A stretch of 64,000 nt of DNA from Floccularia luteovirens (Eukaryota > Basidiomycota > Agaricomycetes > Agaricales > Squamanitaceae). The notes under the pieces are model-generated. The model saw only the letters and a list, made by a program, of their open reading frames with translations, did no database searches and was not told the DNA's origin. Positions 49,201 to 59,528 of the stretch are shown in pieces; the first letter of the stretch is position 1, and every line of letters begins with the position of its first letter. The DNA lies in the NCBI GenBank assembly GCA_009739215.1, contig VSJF01000002.1:2418001-2482000 (forward strand). Reading direction: 5' to 3'. Made by a program: the position numbers and the translations under genes.

Positions 49201-52200
49201 ATACGAATAAAGTTTGAAGTCACATTAATCATCGTTAAACTTGAGCACTCCCACAGCGCTTGGGATAACTCTGTGAGACTATTATTATGGGCGTCGAGGG
49301 TGTCCAGTTTTTGGAGCTTTCCAATTGTACAAGGAAGCGCGTCAAGCTTATTGTCTGAACACGATAATGACTCGAGTAGAGTGAGGTCTCCAATAGAATC
49401 TGGGAGATATCGAAATGCGTTGTGGTCGAGTCTCAAGGTGCGAAGGGAGGTGATTTGTCCAATTGCAAAGTCATCGAGCGAAAAAAGTTTGGCATATGAG
49501 AGATCGAGTGTAGTTAGCGCGTAGGACCCTTTCCCAACAAGACCAGATACGAGTGAGAGCTGTGTGATGTCGTTGTGTGATACATCAAGCGACATAAGGT
49601 TCGGTCCAATCGAAAGGTCCAAAGCATGTATGACATTGTGGTCTGCACTCAAATTATGGATATTAGGGAGTTTGCAAACAATAGAAAGATCAGATATCTG
49701 ATTTCGTCGACAGTCCAGCGCACGAAGGTTGATGAGATTGCAGCAACCGTCCGGGAACCTTGAAACTTGGTTGCCAACAATGATAAGCCTCTCTAAGGCT
49801 TGTAGATCACCGATATTTTCGGGAAGTTCTGGGATGATATTGAAAGATACATCAAGATCTCGAAGATTCTTGAGTTCTGTGACAACTGTTGGTATACTGC
49901 GGAATTTGTTGTTGGATATATTAAGGGTGGTGAGGGAATGGTGAGACGAAAATGCAGCCGGAAGCTTTTCGATACGGTTGTTTTGAGCGAACAGTGTCAG
50001 CAAGTCTGGAATCTCGTCCAAACCAGCATCCTCCAGATCATTGATTCGGTTCGAGGATATATCAAGTCGATGAAGTGTACTTGCATGTCGTACACTTTGT
50101 GGCACCTTTTTCATGGCCATATACGAAAGCCTAAGTTCGCGTAGGGTGGTACATGATTGAATGAAATCCAGAGGGATCTCAAGCATTGGGTTTCGGGAGA
50201 GCTTGAGGGAAATGATGGAATCAGCTTGCTGGTGTAGAATAACTGGTATTGCGCGTAGACTGCGTCCAGTCAAGTCGATAAAGTCAAAGTTGTTGTCAAA
50301 AGTTAGATCATCATCCTGTAAATAGTAGGATAGACCAATCTCAGCAATATACAAAAACAGATAGATGCATATACGTACAGAAAAGCCCAACAACTGACTC
50401 TTATAAACAAATTTGAGTAAGAAGGTAAGTCCCCCTTCGCCCAAGAGGTCGAGACCATTATCGGGATCATAACCAGCTTGTTCCAACCTTCGTCTGACAA
50501 TATTTGCAGGTTTTTCAGTGGGTGAAAGTACTCGCTCTTTGAGATAGTATCAGCTTCCGTTCACATAGTATATCATGAGAATATCAACAGCTTACCACCC
50601 CCGCGTTCTTTTAGATAGAGCCTGTGCTGGATGTCCCCGTCCTTCAATGAAAGTTTTTGGTTCAGAGCAGGTATTAAGTCTGCAACTGTGACATTGAATG
50701 GCACAATCAGGGTCTCCCTGGTATTATCCGCTCGATAGATGGGAAGCAAGTAGGCGTCTTGGAAAATCGAAGTTTGGTCGCTTATAACTGGTTTGTGTTT
50801 CCGTTTCTCTGCCAAGGGCGTTGGGGATGTTAAAGCCTGCGAATACAGAAGTTGGTCGCCGGTTACAGTAGATTGAGCTTTCAGGTCTCCAGACTCTGTC
50901 GACCTTCCAGAAATTCCATTTACTAAGCTCTCATCGTCTGTATCACCGTTATCATCACCAAGAGGATCATCACCCTTCCCTAAAACTGCCCAACTCTCCG
51001 GAGCAACCCACGTAAGGCTACTATCACCATTGGTACCTTCATGTGATGTAGATCCATGACCAACACTACTTGATGCCCCTCCCCCGGAGCTTAGCACGGT
51101 AGTCGGTGAAATCCTCCTGGTTTCTTCCAAACTCCGACCTTTGCGTCTATCAGAGATTGGAGTAGTTGGAGAGAAAGGGTCTAGAAATGTTGGAGATTGG
51201 GTATCATGATTGGAGGGGATCCGGGGTCCATTCCAGGGCATGGGCGCGACATGTTTATGATCTGTGCTGTGAAATGACAATGATGATGATGATGCAAGTG
51301 ATACATCAATAATGCCATCCATCTTCTCTAGGTTTGTATCAAGTTCGAACTGATGAACTTCTTTTGGTGGTGGTGTAGGGGGTGAGGGACTGGATGATCT
51401 CTTTTTCCTTTTGACGAGTTTTTCCTTGACAGGACGAGGGAAAGGGATCGAGGAGAAAAGATGGGGAGGATGTGAAGCGTTTGCGAGATCGAGGAAGGAT
51501 ACATAGCTTTGATCTGGGATTGATGGTGCAGGTGGACGAAGGGATGGGTGTTCATCTTCACAGGTATCTGCACGGGGGTGTGGCCTGCTCAAACGGGTTT
51601 TTCTTATGTATGTGTCCGGCAACGGAGGTTGCGATTTCGTTAGAAAGGAACGCTCAGCTTCTAGAGAGTCTGCACGAAGGTTCTTGCTAGATTTGCTCTT
51701 CAACTTTGACAGAATATTCAGCGAAGACTTCGCTTTACGCAGTTCTCCAGAACCTGAGGAAGAAGTGAACGAGGATCCAGTGCTGTGGATGCTACCACCA
51801 TATATCGTGGATTCGTCAGTTGACTTTCTTAGGTTATCTGGGACAAGCAGTGTTGTTTGAGAGTTCGTGGATGGACGTGATGAACGAGTGCTTGTTGCGA
51901 CACTATTTTGACGAAGAGAAACAAAAGATGTAAACGAGGTCTTGCGCGAAAAACCAAGAGAACGTGAAGAAGAGTTCTTAGGCTGTGGCGCGGGCTACAA
52001 TACATTTCAAGAAATCAGAAATGACGACAAAGGAAGGGCTGAAGTAGCGGCAGGGCACATGTGCAATGAAAACATACATTGCTGCGCATCCCTCCCGTCG
52101 CAACGAGATAGTACACTCACCGACTCGTCTAGCCAAGGGGCAATAACAGAGTTATCACCTGTCGGCGAAGCTACTTCGACATACAAAGCAGCACCGTCCT

Positions 52201-52261
52201 TATCCACAGCATCACCCCCCAAATTGATAGTGACCTCAGTCATAGCAGATATGCGTGACAT
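46258..52261 (-). CDS. Adenylate cyclase, fungal LRR/PP2C-like type, copy B
   Basis: Paralogue of copy A. Exons 52261-52121, 51994-50596, 50536-50379, 50315-48709 and 48649-46258 sum to 5697 nt (1898 aa), in frame. Exons 3 and 5 have exactly the same length as in copy A (158 and 2392 nt). Domain order: G-alpha-binding-like FELDTNLEKMDGIIDVSLAS; Ras-association-like region (LPIYRADNTRETLIVPFNVT); LRR array; PP2C-like domain; class III cyclase with VFTDIRNSTHLW, VKTEGDAFM and YFGPIVNRAARISG intact. The N-terminal disordered region differs most from copy A. The start is MSRISAMTEV; a GTG-led extension upstream was rejected, and MTEV at 52243 is also possible. The 63-bp intron at 50378-50316 is a multiple of three without a stop, so retention would add 21 residues. 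It ends 218 bp from the convergent ARF-like gene. Confidence 0.93.
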
Positions 52262-53027
52262 GAGAAGAACTTGGACACGCAAAGACGCAAGAGGACGAGA
52301 AAACACAAACTAGGAAATAAAGACAAGGAGGACCAAAGAATGGAAAAGGGACAGAGAGACAGGAGAGGAGGAAGAGATACAGGAAGAAGACAAGCAACGG
52401 AGCCACTTTCCGGGTTTTAGCCCAATCTTGGTACAAAGCAATTGGCATGATGAGAACAAATGTTGGCCTTGTTACTCAACACCACGGTTCCCTGATTTAC
52501 TGCTGTCTACAAATTCAGTCGAGACATGTATTAATCTGACACTATGTTCTGTCACCGGTTATCACTCTGGATACTCCCGTTCTTTCTCAAACTTCAATTG
52601 CTTCGACCTGCGCTTCGCTCTACACCACATCTCATGTTTATGAATAAATACCCTGTCATGTCGACATCCCCGTAGTAGGGGACATATAGGCAGCTACCCG
52701 GGTGATTATCATTTAGGTACACACACACACACATAGAAAGCTGTTAAGCACACGAACGTGTGAACATAAGAAACGGGCACATGTCATAATCATAGATATA
52801 GGATATGATATGTAATATCTATAAAATGTTTATATTCAGAGCCTATTCCGAACCAAACCGTCAAAGCCCTTTTGTTATACATATAGAAAACAATAGTGTC
52901 GCTTTGTGTGTTAGATGTGAACTAGATTTTTCATAAATGTCATCTTTCCTTCGCTGCATCAGGGAACATCAATGAATACTATCCGAACAAAGAAAATTGT
53001 ACCACCCACTTGCAACGTTATATCAGA
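52262..53027. other. Intergenic, promoter of cyclase copy B; short CA repeat
   Basis: About 770 bp between the cyclase start and the 3' end of the next minus-strand gene. A (AC)7-type microsatellite lies at about 52720-52733, and a GA-rich stretch at 52315-52400 just upstream of the cyclase. No gene seen. Confidence 0.55.
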
Positions 53028-56000
53028 TCAGGCAGTTCTAGGTGGCGGAGGGGGCATGTACCCTCTTTCCCTAGGGACATATCCTCCTCTCCCATATCCT
53101 TGACCACCTCTAGGTGGGCCAGGTGAACGTGGTCTATCGTAGCTGGCAGGACCAGGACCAGTATAATCCATTCCAAGGGCCCCATTCGGGCCTCTCTCCC
53201 TCACATACTCTCTCTTCGGAGGAGGTCCACTCGCTGTTGTACTTGCAGAAGACGGGGGAGGTGGAGCAGATCTATCATAATAACTTCCACCACTAGTACT
53301 ACCAGGCAACGGTGAGCTAGCCCCAGACCTTGGTGGATACTCCCCTACAGGTTGCCTTCGTATATGCGGTGGAGGAGGAGGATAGTATTCAGTCTGCGGA
53401 GGATAATCTTCTCGTTGCCGCTTCATTGGTGGACGGGAATCGTCGATGGGTAGACCAGTTCGCCTTGCCGGGCTTGGACTACGTTGGCGTACACGAGAAT
53501 ATGGTGGTATAGCAGTTGGATGCGGGCGGGTCCGGTCTCCATCTCTTATTGAAGGCAGGGGATGTACATAACCTCTGTCATCAGGGATGTCAGGTCCATG
53601 GGGTGGATACCCATCTGTGAGACGGGAGCTCAAGGAGCGAGGGCCATCATAAGAACGAGGGGATGGCGCTCTAGCAAACGGTTGCCTGCTATCTCGCTCT
53701 GTTCTAGGTTCCCATGTATGGTTCCTCGAAAGGGGGTGTACCTCTCTCTCAAATCTTTCTCTGTCTTGAGGGGACCGATTGTTTCTTTCCCACTGTGGCC
53801 TAGATTTCCAATACTCATCATCGGATACATTCCAATCGCGGCGTCTGCTATCAAATTGATAAGACCATTCACCACGGCCGGCTTCAAGGTTACCGTATCT
53901 TCGCGGGTGTTCATCGTAAGGTGGTCCACCTATAGGTGAAGAAACACGTCTGGGAGGTGAAGGCTGAAATGACTGTTGTTGTCTCGCACGGTCCCGTGCC
54001 AAATCCGCAGGGGATGGTGGGGTGAAATGCCTATACGGTGGCCGATTGTCAGCGAAACGAGCGGAGGACTCATCAACCTCCATAGTATCTGGTCGTCTAT
54101 CGTCATGGTAGGGCCTATCAGCGTCAGGACGATAGTTACCAGGTCTGATATCAGGCCTCTCTCTCGACAAGTCTCTCCCAACTGGTCGATATTCACGAGG
54201 CATCCTCTGAGGAGAGGGTGGTCTAATATTACGGGTATCATCACGCATAACAGAAGGAGATCTTCGAGGAGGGTATGTACGGCGGTGGAGAGGTGGATGA
54301 TTACCGTTAGGCGGTGGAGGCGTCGTTGGCCTGGGATATCTATCTCCATGTCGTCCTGCTCTTTCTTCTGGTGATATAGGTAGAGCTACAGGTTCAATAG
54401 TACCACCACGAGTACTACGTTCTTCAAGTGTCTTCCCAGGCCTAGATACTCGATCGCGATCTGTAGAAACACTACCAGACCTTGGTTGGCTATCATCAGG
54501 AGACGGAGGAGGGACGGTTCTTCCTGTAGAACCTGCCACAGGCAGAGGCGAGACAATGGAAGGAGCTTCACGTTCCTCAATCCCAGCTTGACGAGTAATA
54601 GTATTGCCCCGCTCATTATCTGTTACGGGTAGGACACGTCTTGGAGACGAATCTGGAGGTGTCGGGTGATTTATACGACTCTCGGGAGGAACTTGTATTC
54701 TTGTATTCCTATCTTCTACATGAGCAGAAGGTTGTTGAGGTGGTACACGGTCTCGATCTTCGTTGAGTTTTACAGGTCCTGCTCCTGGGGCATCAACTGG
54801 GCGAGCAACAGGAACAGGGGGTCGGATAGCACGGCCATCACTAAAGGAAATCCCAGAACGTTCTTTTCCAGAAACAGGCATTGCATTATGATCAACAGAA
54901 GGAGCTCGAACATGTCTGCTTTCCAAAGATGGAGCCCGAGCATTCGGAACATGAGAATCATTCGGAGGTCGAGTATCTGCTGGAGCACGAGATATACGAT
55001 TGTCATCAGAGGTATGAGGAGGTACAATTTTATGTTCAAGCCCTGGAGGTCGAGCATCAGACATACGACGAATCCCTCCAAGACCAGGTGGATCTTCGTG
55101 TCCCTTATTTTCATAGCTTCGCATGTGAGGAGGAGGCCGGTCGTAATCTGGTTCATAATGTCGTTGCTCTGGTGGAGGTCTGCGCATATCAGTCACCCTA
55201 GAATCACGAATACGATCATAACTACGTCGATCACGGTCTCTATCATAATGCCAATCTCTTCGAGGCCGATCTCTGTCTCTGTCGCGATCGTCTTTTTCGC
55301 GATCAAGAAATTTTTCGTCCCGTGTAGGAGGTAACGCGGGGACACCACGATCTGCAGGACCCCTGGTATTATCGTTCCCAACATTTACACCAAGACGATT
55401 TGAAAAAGCTGAACCAAGTTCAATGTTTCTGTCTTCCAGAGACGGCGGACCGTCTCTATGTGTCCAATGTGCATCTCTTATTGGCCTGCCACCATCATCC
55501 TTACCGTCAAAAGGAGCCCCTTTGTCTACAGATATGTCGCCAAGTCCAGATCTTGTTATGCCGAAATTGTCAGGAGGACGGGATGAGTCATGTGGCTGGT
55601 TGAAATTGTTTGTAGAAGGTCCACTGTGTGTTGATGAGTCGTATTTTGCAGGCCGTTGAGGAACTGACGAAGCAGTAGCATTTTGATTAGAACTAGTCTT
55701 GACTTCCATAGAATGTTGTGTATCATGAATTGTCTTGAGGTTAGTTGAATGAGTACCTGAGATATCTATGTTGCTGTTGCTTAGAATGGATGAGTTGATG
55801 CTGCTAAGAGTTCCAGTAGATTGTTGACGGATTTGCGCATGGTTTCCTTGAGGGGTCTGGGAAAGGAGAGGACGATTAGCGGAAAACAAGGTTTGACAAT
55901 TCAAAGCATTAGATTGTGCTGCGCCACCTACTTCGGACACGTTAGATTTTCTCATGTTGGAAACATCCCAGCCATCCTTGTTCTGCAAACGTGACGAGCG

Positions 56001-56462
56001 TCGACCAACGTCCATAGGTGAAGAGGGAGCAGTCTTGACACTAGCTTGAGTTTGAGTAGTGGATTGTTCTTTGACCGATTCTGGAGCCTGCTCAGGGTGG
56101 TGTGGCACTTGAGACTGAGATGGAGCAGTTGGGCCCAGATAGAGACTAGCCAGAGCTGCAGGCTGAGGAATAGCCCTGTAGAACTCATGTTGACCGTTCT
56201 TGATCATTTCTTTGAGTTTTTCCAAGATTTCAAGGTCATTCTTTCCTGGAGGCAACATGGTTGAAGTTGGTAGCTGAGGTGGGTAGAAAGCTTGAGGCTG
56301 TGATTGAGTTTGCGGAGGACGAATGTTGCCATGTAGTGAAGAAGAGAGGCCGTTATAACCGCGAGTGTAAGGGAAATTACCTGCAGGCATCTGATAGCCC
56401 TGCGAATTGATGTTGTTGGGATTGCCAGCAGAGGACGAAGCGACTGAGAAAGGAGAAGACAT
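53028..56462 (-). CDS. Large disordered Pro/Arg/Asp-rich protein, unknown function
   Basis: A single open frame of 1144 codons with an ATG at 56462 and no intron needed, unusual for this window. The only ordered-looking segment is near residue 75-110 (LEILEKLKEMIKNGQHEFYR, IPQPAALASLYLGP), a short helical motif. The rest is low complexity: Ser/Gln-rich, then charged Arg-Asp dipeptides (DDRDRDRDRPRRDWHYDRDR), then Pro/Arg-rich blocks (RRSPSVMRDD; PPRRVSSPIG). The C-terminus has RGG-like sequence (RGGQGYGRGGYVPRERGY). Such composition is common in nuclear RNA-binding or splicing-associated proteins and in condensate-forming proteins, but no RRM or other domain is visible. The function is unknown; nuclear RNA-related work is only a guess from composition. 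Confidence 0.8.
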   Translation of the reverse strand: MSSPFSVASSSAGNPNNINSQGYQMPAGNFPYTRGYNGLSSSLHGNIRPPQTQSQPQAFYPPQLPTSTMLPPGKNDLEILEKLKEMIKNGQHEFYRAIPQPAALASLYLGPTAPSQSQVPHHPEQAPESVKEQSTTQTQASVKTAPSSPMDVGRRSSRLQNKDGWDVSNMRKSNVSEVGGAAQSNALNCQTLFSANRPLLSQTPQGNHAQIRQQSTGTLSSINSSILSNSNIDISGTHSTNLKTIHDTQHSMEVKTSSNQNATASSVPQRPAKYDSSTHSGPSTNNFNQPHDSSRPPDNFGITRSGLGDISVDKGAPFDGKDDGGRPIRDAHWTHRDGPPSLEDRNIELGSAFSNRLGVNVGNDNTRGPADRGVPALPPTRDEKFLDREKDDRDRDRDRPRRDWHYDRDRDRRSYDRIRDSRVTDMRRPPPEQRHYEPDYDRPPPHMRSYENKGHEDPPGLGGIRRMSDARPPGLEHKIVPPHTSDDNRISRAPADTRPPNDSHVPNARAPSLESRHVRAPSVDHNAMPVSGKERSGISFSDGRAIRPPVPVARPVDAPGAGPVKLNEDRDRVPPQQPSAHVEDRNTRIQVPPESRINHPTPPDSSPRRVLPVTDNERGNTITRQAGIEEREAPSIVSPLPVAGSTGRTVPPPSPDDSQPRSGSVSTDRDRVSRPGKTLEERSTRGGTIEPVALPISPEERAGRHGDRYPRPTTPPPPNGNHPPLHRRTYPPRRSPSVMRDDTRNIRPPSPQRMPREYRPVGRDLSRERPDIRPGNYRPDADRPYHDDRRPDTMEVDESSARFADNRPPYRHFTPPSPADLARDRARQQQSFQPSPPRRVSSPIGGPPYDEHPRRYGNLEAGRGEWSYQFDSRRRDWNVSDDEYWKSRPQWERNNRSPQDRERFEREVHPLSRNHTWEPRTERDSRQPFARAPSPRSYDGPRSLSSRLTDGYPPHGPDIPDDRGYVHPLPSIRDGDRTRPHPTAIPPYSRVRQRSPSPARRTGLPIDDSRPPMKRQREDYPPQTEYYPPPPPHIRRQPVGEYPPRSGASSPLPGSTSGGSYYDRSAPPPPSSASTTASGPPPKREYVRERGPNGALGMDYTGPGPASYDRPRSPGPPRGGQGYGRGGYVPRERGYMPPPPPRTA

Positions 56463-56484
56463 GATCTGATTATCCTCGGTGAGA

Positions 56485-56550
56485 GATAAGGAGCGTTGGA
56501 TTGTTGGGTGAGAGTGGCTACAATACGTTCACCAATGGTAGCATCGATGC
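56485..56550. repeat. 66-bp dispersed repeat, copy 1
   Basis: Begins GATAAGGAGCGTTGGATTGT. About 55 of 66 positions match the direct copy at 63871-63936 by eye, without gaps. It lies about 20 bp upstream of the start codon of the disordered protein, so it is in its 5' leader or core promoter. Confidence 0.7.
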
Positions 56551-56613
56551 CGAATTTACGTTGATTTTTATTTATAATAAATAATTCGTGCTAGCCTTTG
56601 TTTGTCAATATCA

Positions 56614-58315
56614 TCAACGAGAATAAAAGTATTCAAATATTCTATTCAACGTTTTACATTTTCTAAATAGCAATCTCGTAGAACCATGTTGCCAATCCTC
56701 CACCCTCTTCTGACTCAGTAAACTAAACGTAGAACTCCTTACTCCTACGAACCCTTCCGCTTGACTATGACTTACAATATCCACTAGTGGCAGATACCAG
56801 GCTCCATATTTTTCGAGTGTCATCTCCTCAATGTGGTTTATGTACCTCCACCCAATTTCTCTTATATCTGACCAGAACTGTGGTTCTACCTCGTCTGAGT
56901 GATAACATCAGTAAAAACCCTCTTGTTACTAATGTTAACACTTACCAGATGTTACTAGTACTTCAGTAACATTCATACCCTTCTTCGCCAACAACTCGTC
57001 TTGAACTTCTTTGACATGCTTTGAGTAGGCTGAAATCGATGGGAAACATTTCGTGGCAACTCCTTCTTTATCCATACAACCTTGTTCGAAATCCCCATGG
57101 CGCATGTGGACCGCAATAAACTGAGAAACATAGATTAGTGGTCTGTTTCCATTTCCTAACAATAATTAACGCTTACAGGAGGAATTATGTCGTTATTAAA
57201 GGTCCTTCTCAAGTACGATTTAGAAAGATCCATCAGCGGCTCGGTGAACCTCAAGTACTTCCCATAAAATCGCCATTCAGGACTCCACACAGTTTCCCAT
57301 TCAAACTTCTTGTGTGCTGTTGACATATAGTATAGCATGTCAAAACAGGACAACTGCATGCTGGGTGGTAAGGTTGATCCCATCCGGGACTCGGTAATGA
57401 GCTTATAACCATCCGTTTTTTCTCCCGGAAAGATGAGGGCAGCCAGGGCATAGTAAGACACGAATAGCTCGTTTTTCTGGTCAGATGCTTGACGCGTCCA
57501 ACTTGGAACTCTTGAATAGGACACATCGAGACCGAGGTGGTTCAATACCGGTCCCGTGCGTACGGCACCACGATCCTTCTCAGAATTTGTTGACCAACAA
57601 CCTAAATGCTCTACTTCGGAAGTGGTTTTTTTACACCACGCCATTCGAGTACTGGAATACGTGTAGCCTCTCGAAAATGGGTTAAGTTGAATATGTCTCC
57701 GAAAGGAATTATTCCCGCCGACTTTGCTGTTTCAATGAGGTTATCGACGTTGATGGTAGTAGTTTAGTAGAATCCGCATACATAAATGAGAGTTTGGAAA
57801 GAAAGGAGGAATTATGGGTATGCGATTCGAAATTTGTTCCATAAATATTACGTTGACCTGTGTCGTAACGAGATGCCAATGAACAGATAGTAAGCAGTAT
57901 AATTAAACGATTTTACCATAGCCATAAATTGATTTGCTAGCGGTTTGTTTAATATAGATCAACGAGTTGAGAACTTGAATGCTCACAGAACCCCGCTGCG
58001 CTCCATGTCGTGACATAAAATGTGTCATTTCGCAGATTATCTGGGATATTCGTTGTTACCAGATGTCAACAATAAGTACATATAATACACACCTGCGAAC
58101 CGGTCAGTGGGTGGACCCAAAACATAATTTGAAGAGTCCCAATCTGGCAACGAGCCAGCATCTTTAGAATCACAGATATCAATGTGAAATTGATTTGGGG
58201 TAGGAACGATATTATAACTCTTGGGAAGTGAACCTATGTTGACGTATAGGACTGACAATCCAGTCACGAATAGGAAGAGAGATATCGCCAATGTCCAATT
58301 AACATGTTTGAACAT
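56614..58315 (-). CDS. O-fucosyltransferase-like type II membrane protein, apparent -1 frameshift
   Basis: Exons 58315-58093, 58040-57987, 57936-57917, 57857-57782, 57726-57177, 57120-56946 and 56894-56614. The N-terminal anchor is LAISLFLFVTGLSVLYVNIG, as in Golgi type II transferases. GDP-fucose protein O-fucosyltransferase-like segments: DNLRNDTFYVTTW, NQFMAMVNVIFMEQISNRIP, SAGIIPFGDIFNLTHFREAT, IPVLEWRGVKK, and the nucleotide-sugar site FIAVHMRHGDF (H-x-R-x-G-D-F). Near the C-terminus are SSTFSLLSQKRVEDWQHGST. The frame closes at every junction except within exon 5: at the A7 run (57626-57632 on the + strand) the frame of EWRGVKK does not connect to that of EVEHLGCW. One more A would restore a 459-residue protein. 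A 26-bp intron (GTGTAA...GTAG) would also restore frame but is shorter than any other intron here. It could be a mutation, a sequencing error in a homopolymer, or real. Confidence 0.78.
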
Positions 58316-59528
58316 TATGGTAAAGTTTTCAATGGGGCTACAGTAGCTCGATGAGCGTCAGTAAAGTCCAGTTATGTCGAATTAACCATCCTCACCCAAG
58401 TTTGTCTAGAACGATATGATGGTAGTATAGTCTATTAGTAACGAGTGAATCTAAGTACAGTCAGCTATTGTTATGAAATGGAGAATAAAAAATTACTAAA
58501 GCCAAAATGCATCAACTTTACATCAGCTTTGGCTATTTTTAGCTTTCACAGTCTTCGCTCGATGGTACAACATAACCACATCTGAGAAGCTACAGTAATA
58601 GCAATAACCACACTGAAGGCGCAAGGAAGTATGGAATGGATGGTTGATATCAACAATTTACAAACCCTTGCTGCATCTTCCGTTGTATTCATTATTCACT
58701 AGATCAACAATCTTTTGTCTAGTCCAACGCATTGCAGAAACGTGATTATCAACGGCAGTGTATCGACTCGAAGAAGGTGAGATCATATTCTGTTGAGGTT
58801 GAGGAGATTAAGATGAAGATAGTCCATGCAATGCAGCTGTGAGGAATGTCAGGATCCTGATTATAGTATTACATACATTTATCGTTGTACTATTAGTATT
58901 TAGAACCAAAGATAATCGTCTTTGATGCTTTAGGTTCTTTATATGTCTTTTTACATGTTTTTTGTCTTTGGAAAGACGAAAAAAGACATCTTCAAAGGCC
59001 GTACTTTTTTGCTGATGCTAGCTAGAGCTGCGACATGTTTTTGTAGATCAACAACTGTTTGATTGATCGGCCTCACTTACTAGATGATTGATAGGTTATG
59101 TTGAAATAACTTGTCTTAGATATTAATTTTTACCTACAACTTGAGCATGGAGGAGAGATACTAAGTATTGACACAGTTTTGCAAAACTGTCACGGTGTAG
59201 TCATGACATGCTAACTACTATAAATTTAAGTACAAAACAAGCCATGGTCAAACCAAAAGTTACCATACTTACCCGACAAAGGTGTGTAAGCAATATACAG
59301 ATTTTTGTTGTTAAATTTGTTGAAATTGAACTTTTTTCTCTTGAATGATAATGGAAGTTTTTTCCACAGTTGCGACTATGCAGTAGCAGGAATTTTCTTC
59401 GAGTAGAGTAAAAAACAAATGTTCACTGTTTCAAATGATTCAATTCGAAATGTACAGTATTTACAAGTGATTGAAGTGGTGAGACTTATGCTTTTGTTTT
59501 CTAGGTCAAGAAAGATGGAGAAACTTTT
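58316..59528. other. Intergenic, with inverted repeats, no gene recognised
   Basis: About 1.2 kb upstream of the O-fucosyltransferase-like gene. It contains a 16-bp perfect palindrome at 59174-59189 and an imperfect hairpin around 58955-58985 (GTCTTTGGAAAGAC with T and A runs outside). No coding signal. Confidence 0.5.
59174..59189. repeat. 16-bp perfect palindrome
   Basis: CAGTTTTGCAAAACTG, inside a longer imperfect arrangement (TGACA...TGTCA). It could be a protein-binding site or a chance hairpin. Confidence 0.6.

Noticed and set aside
57626..57660. A 26-bp intron to rescue the O-fucosyltransferase frame
   Set aside because: Not fully excluded, but every other intron read here is about 43 bp or longer; a frameshift is the simpler reading.
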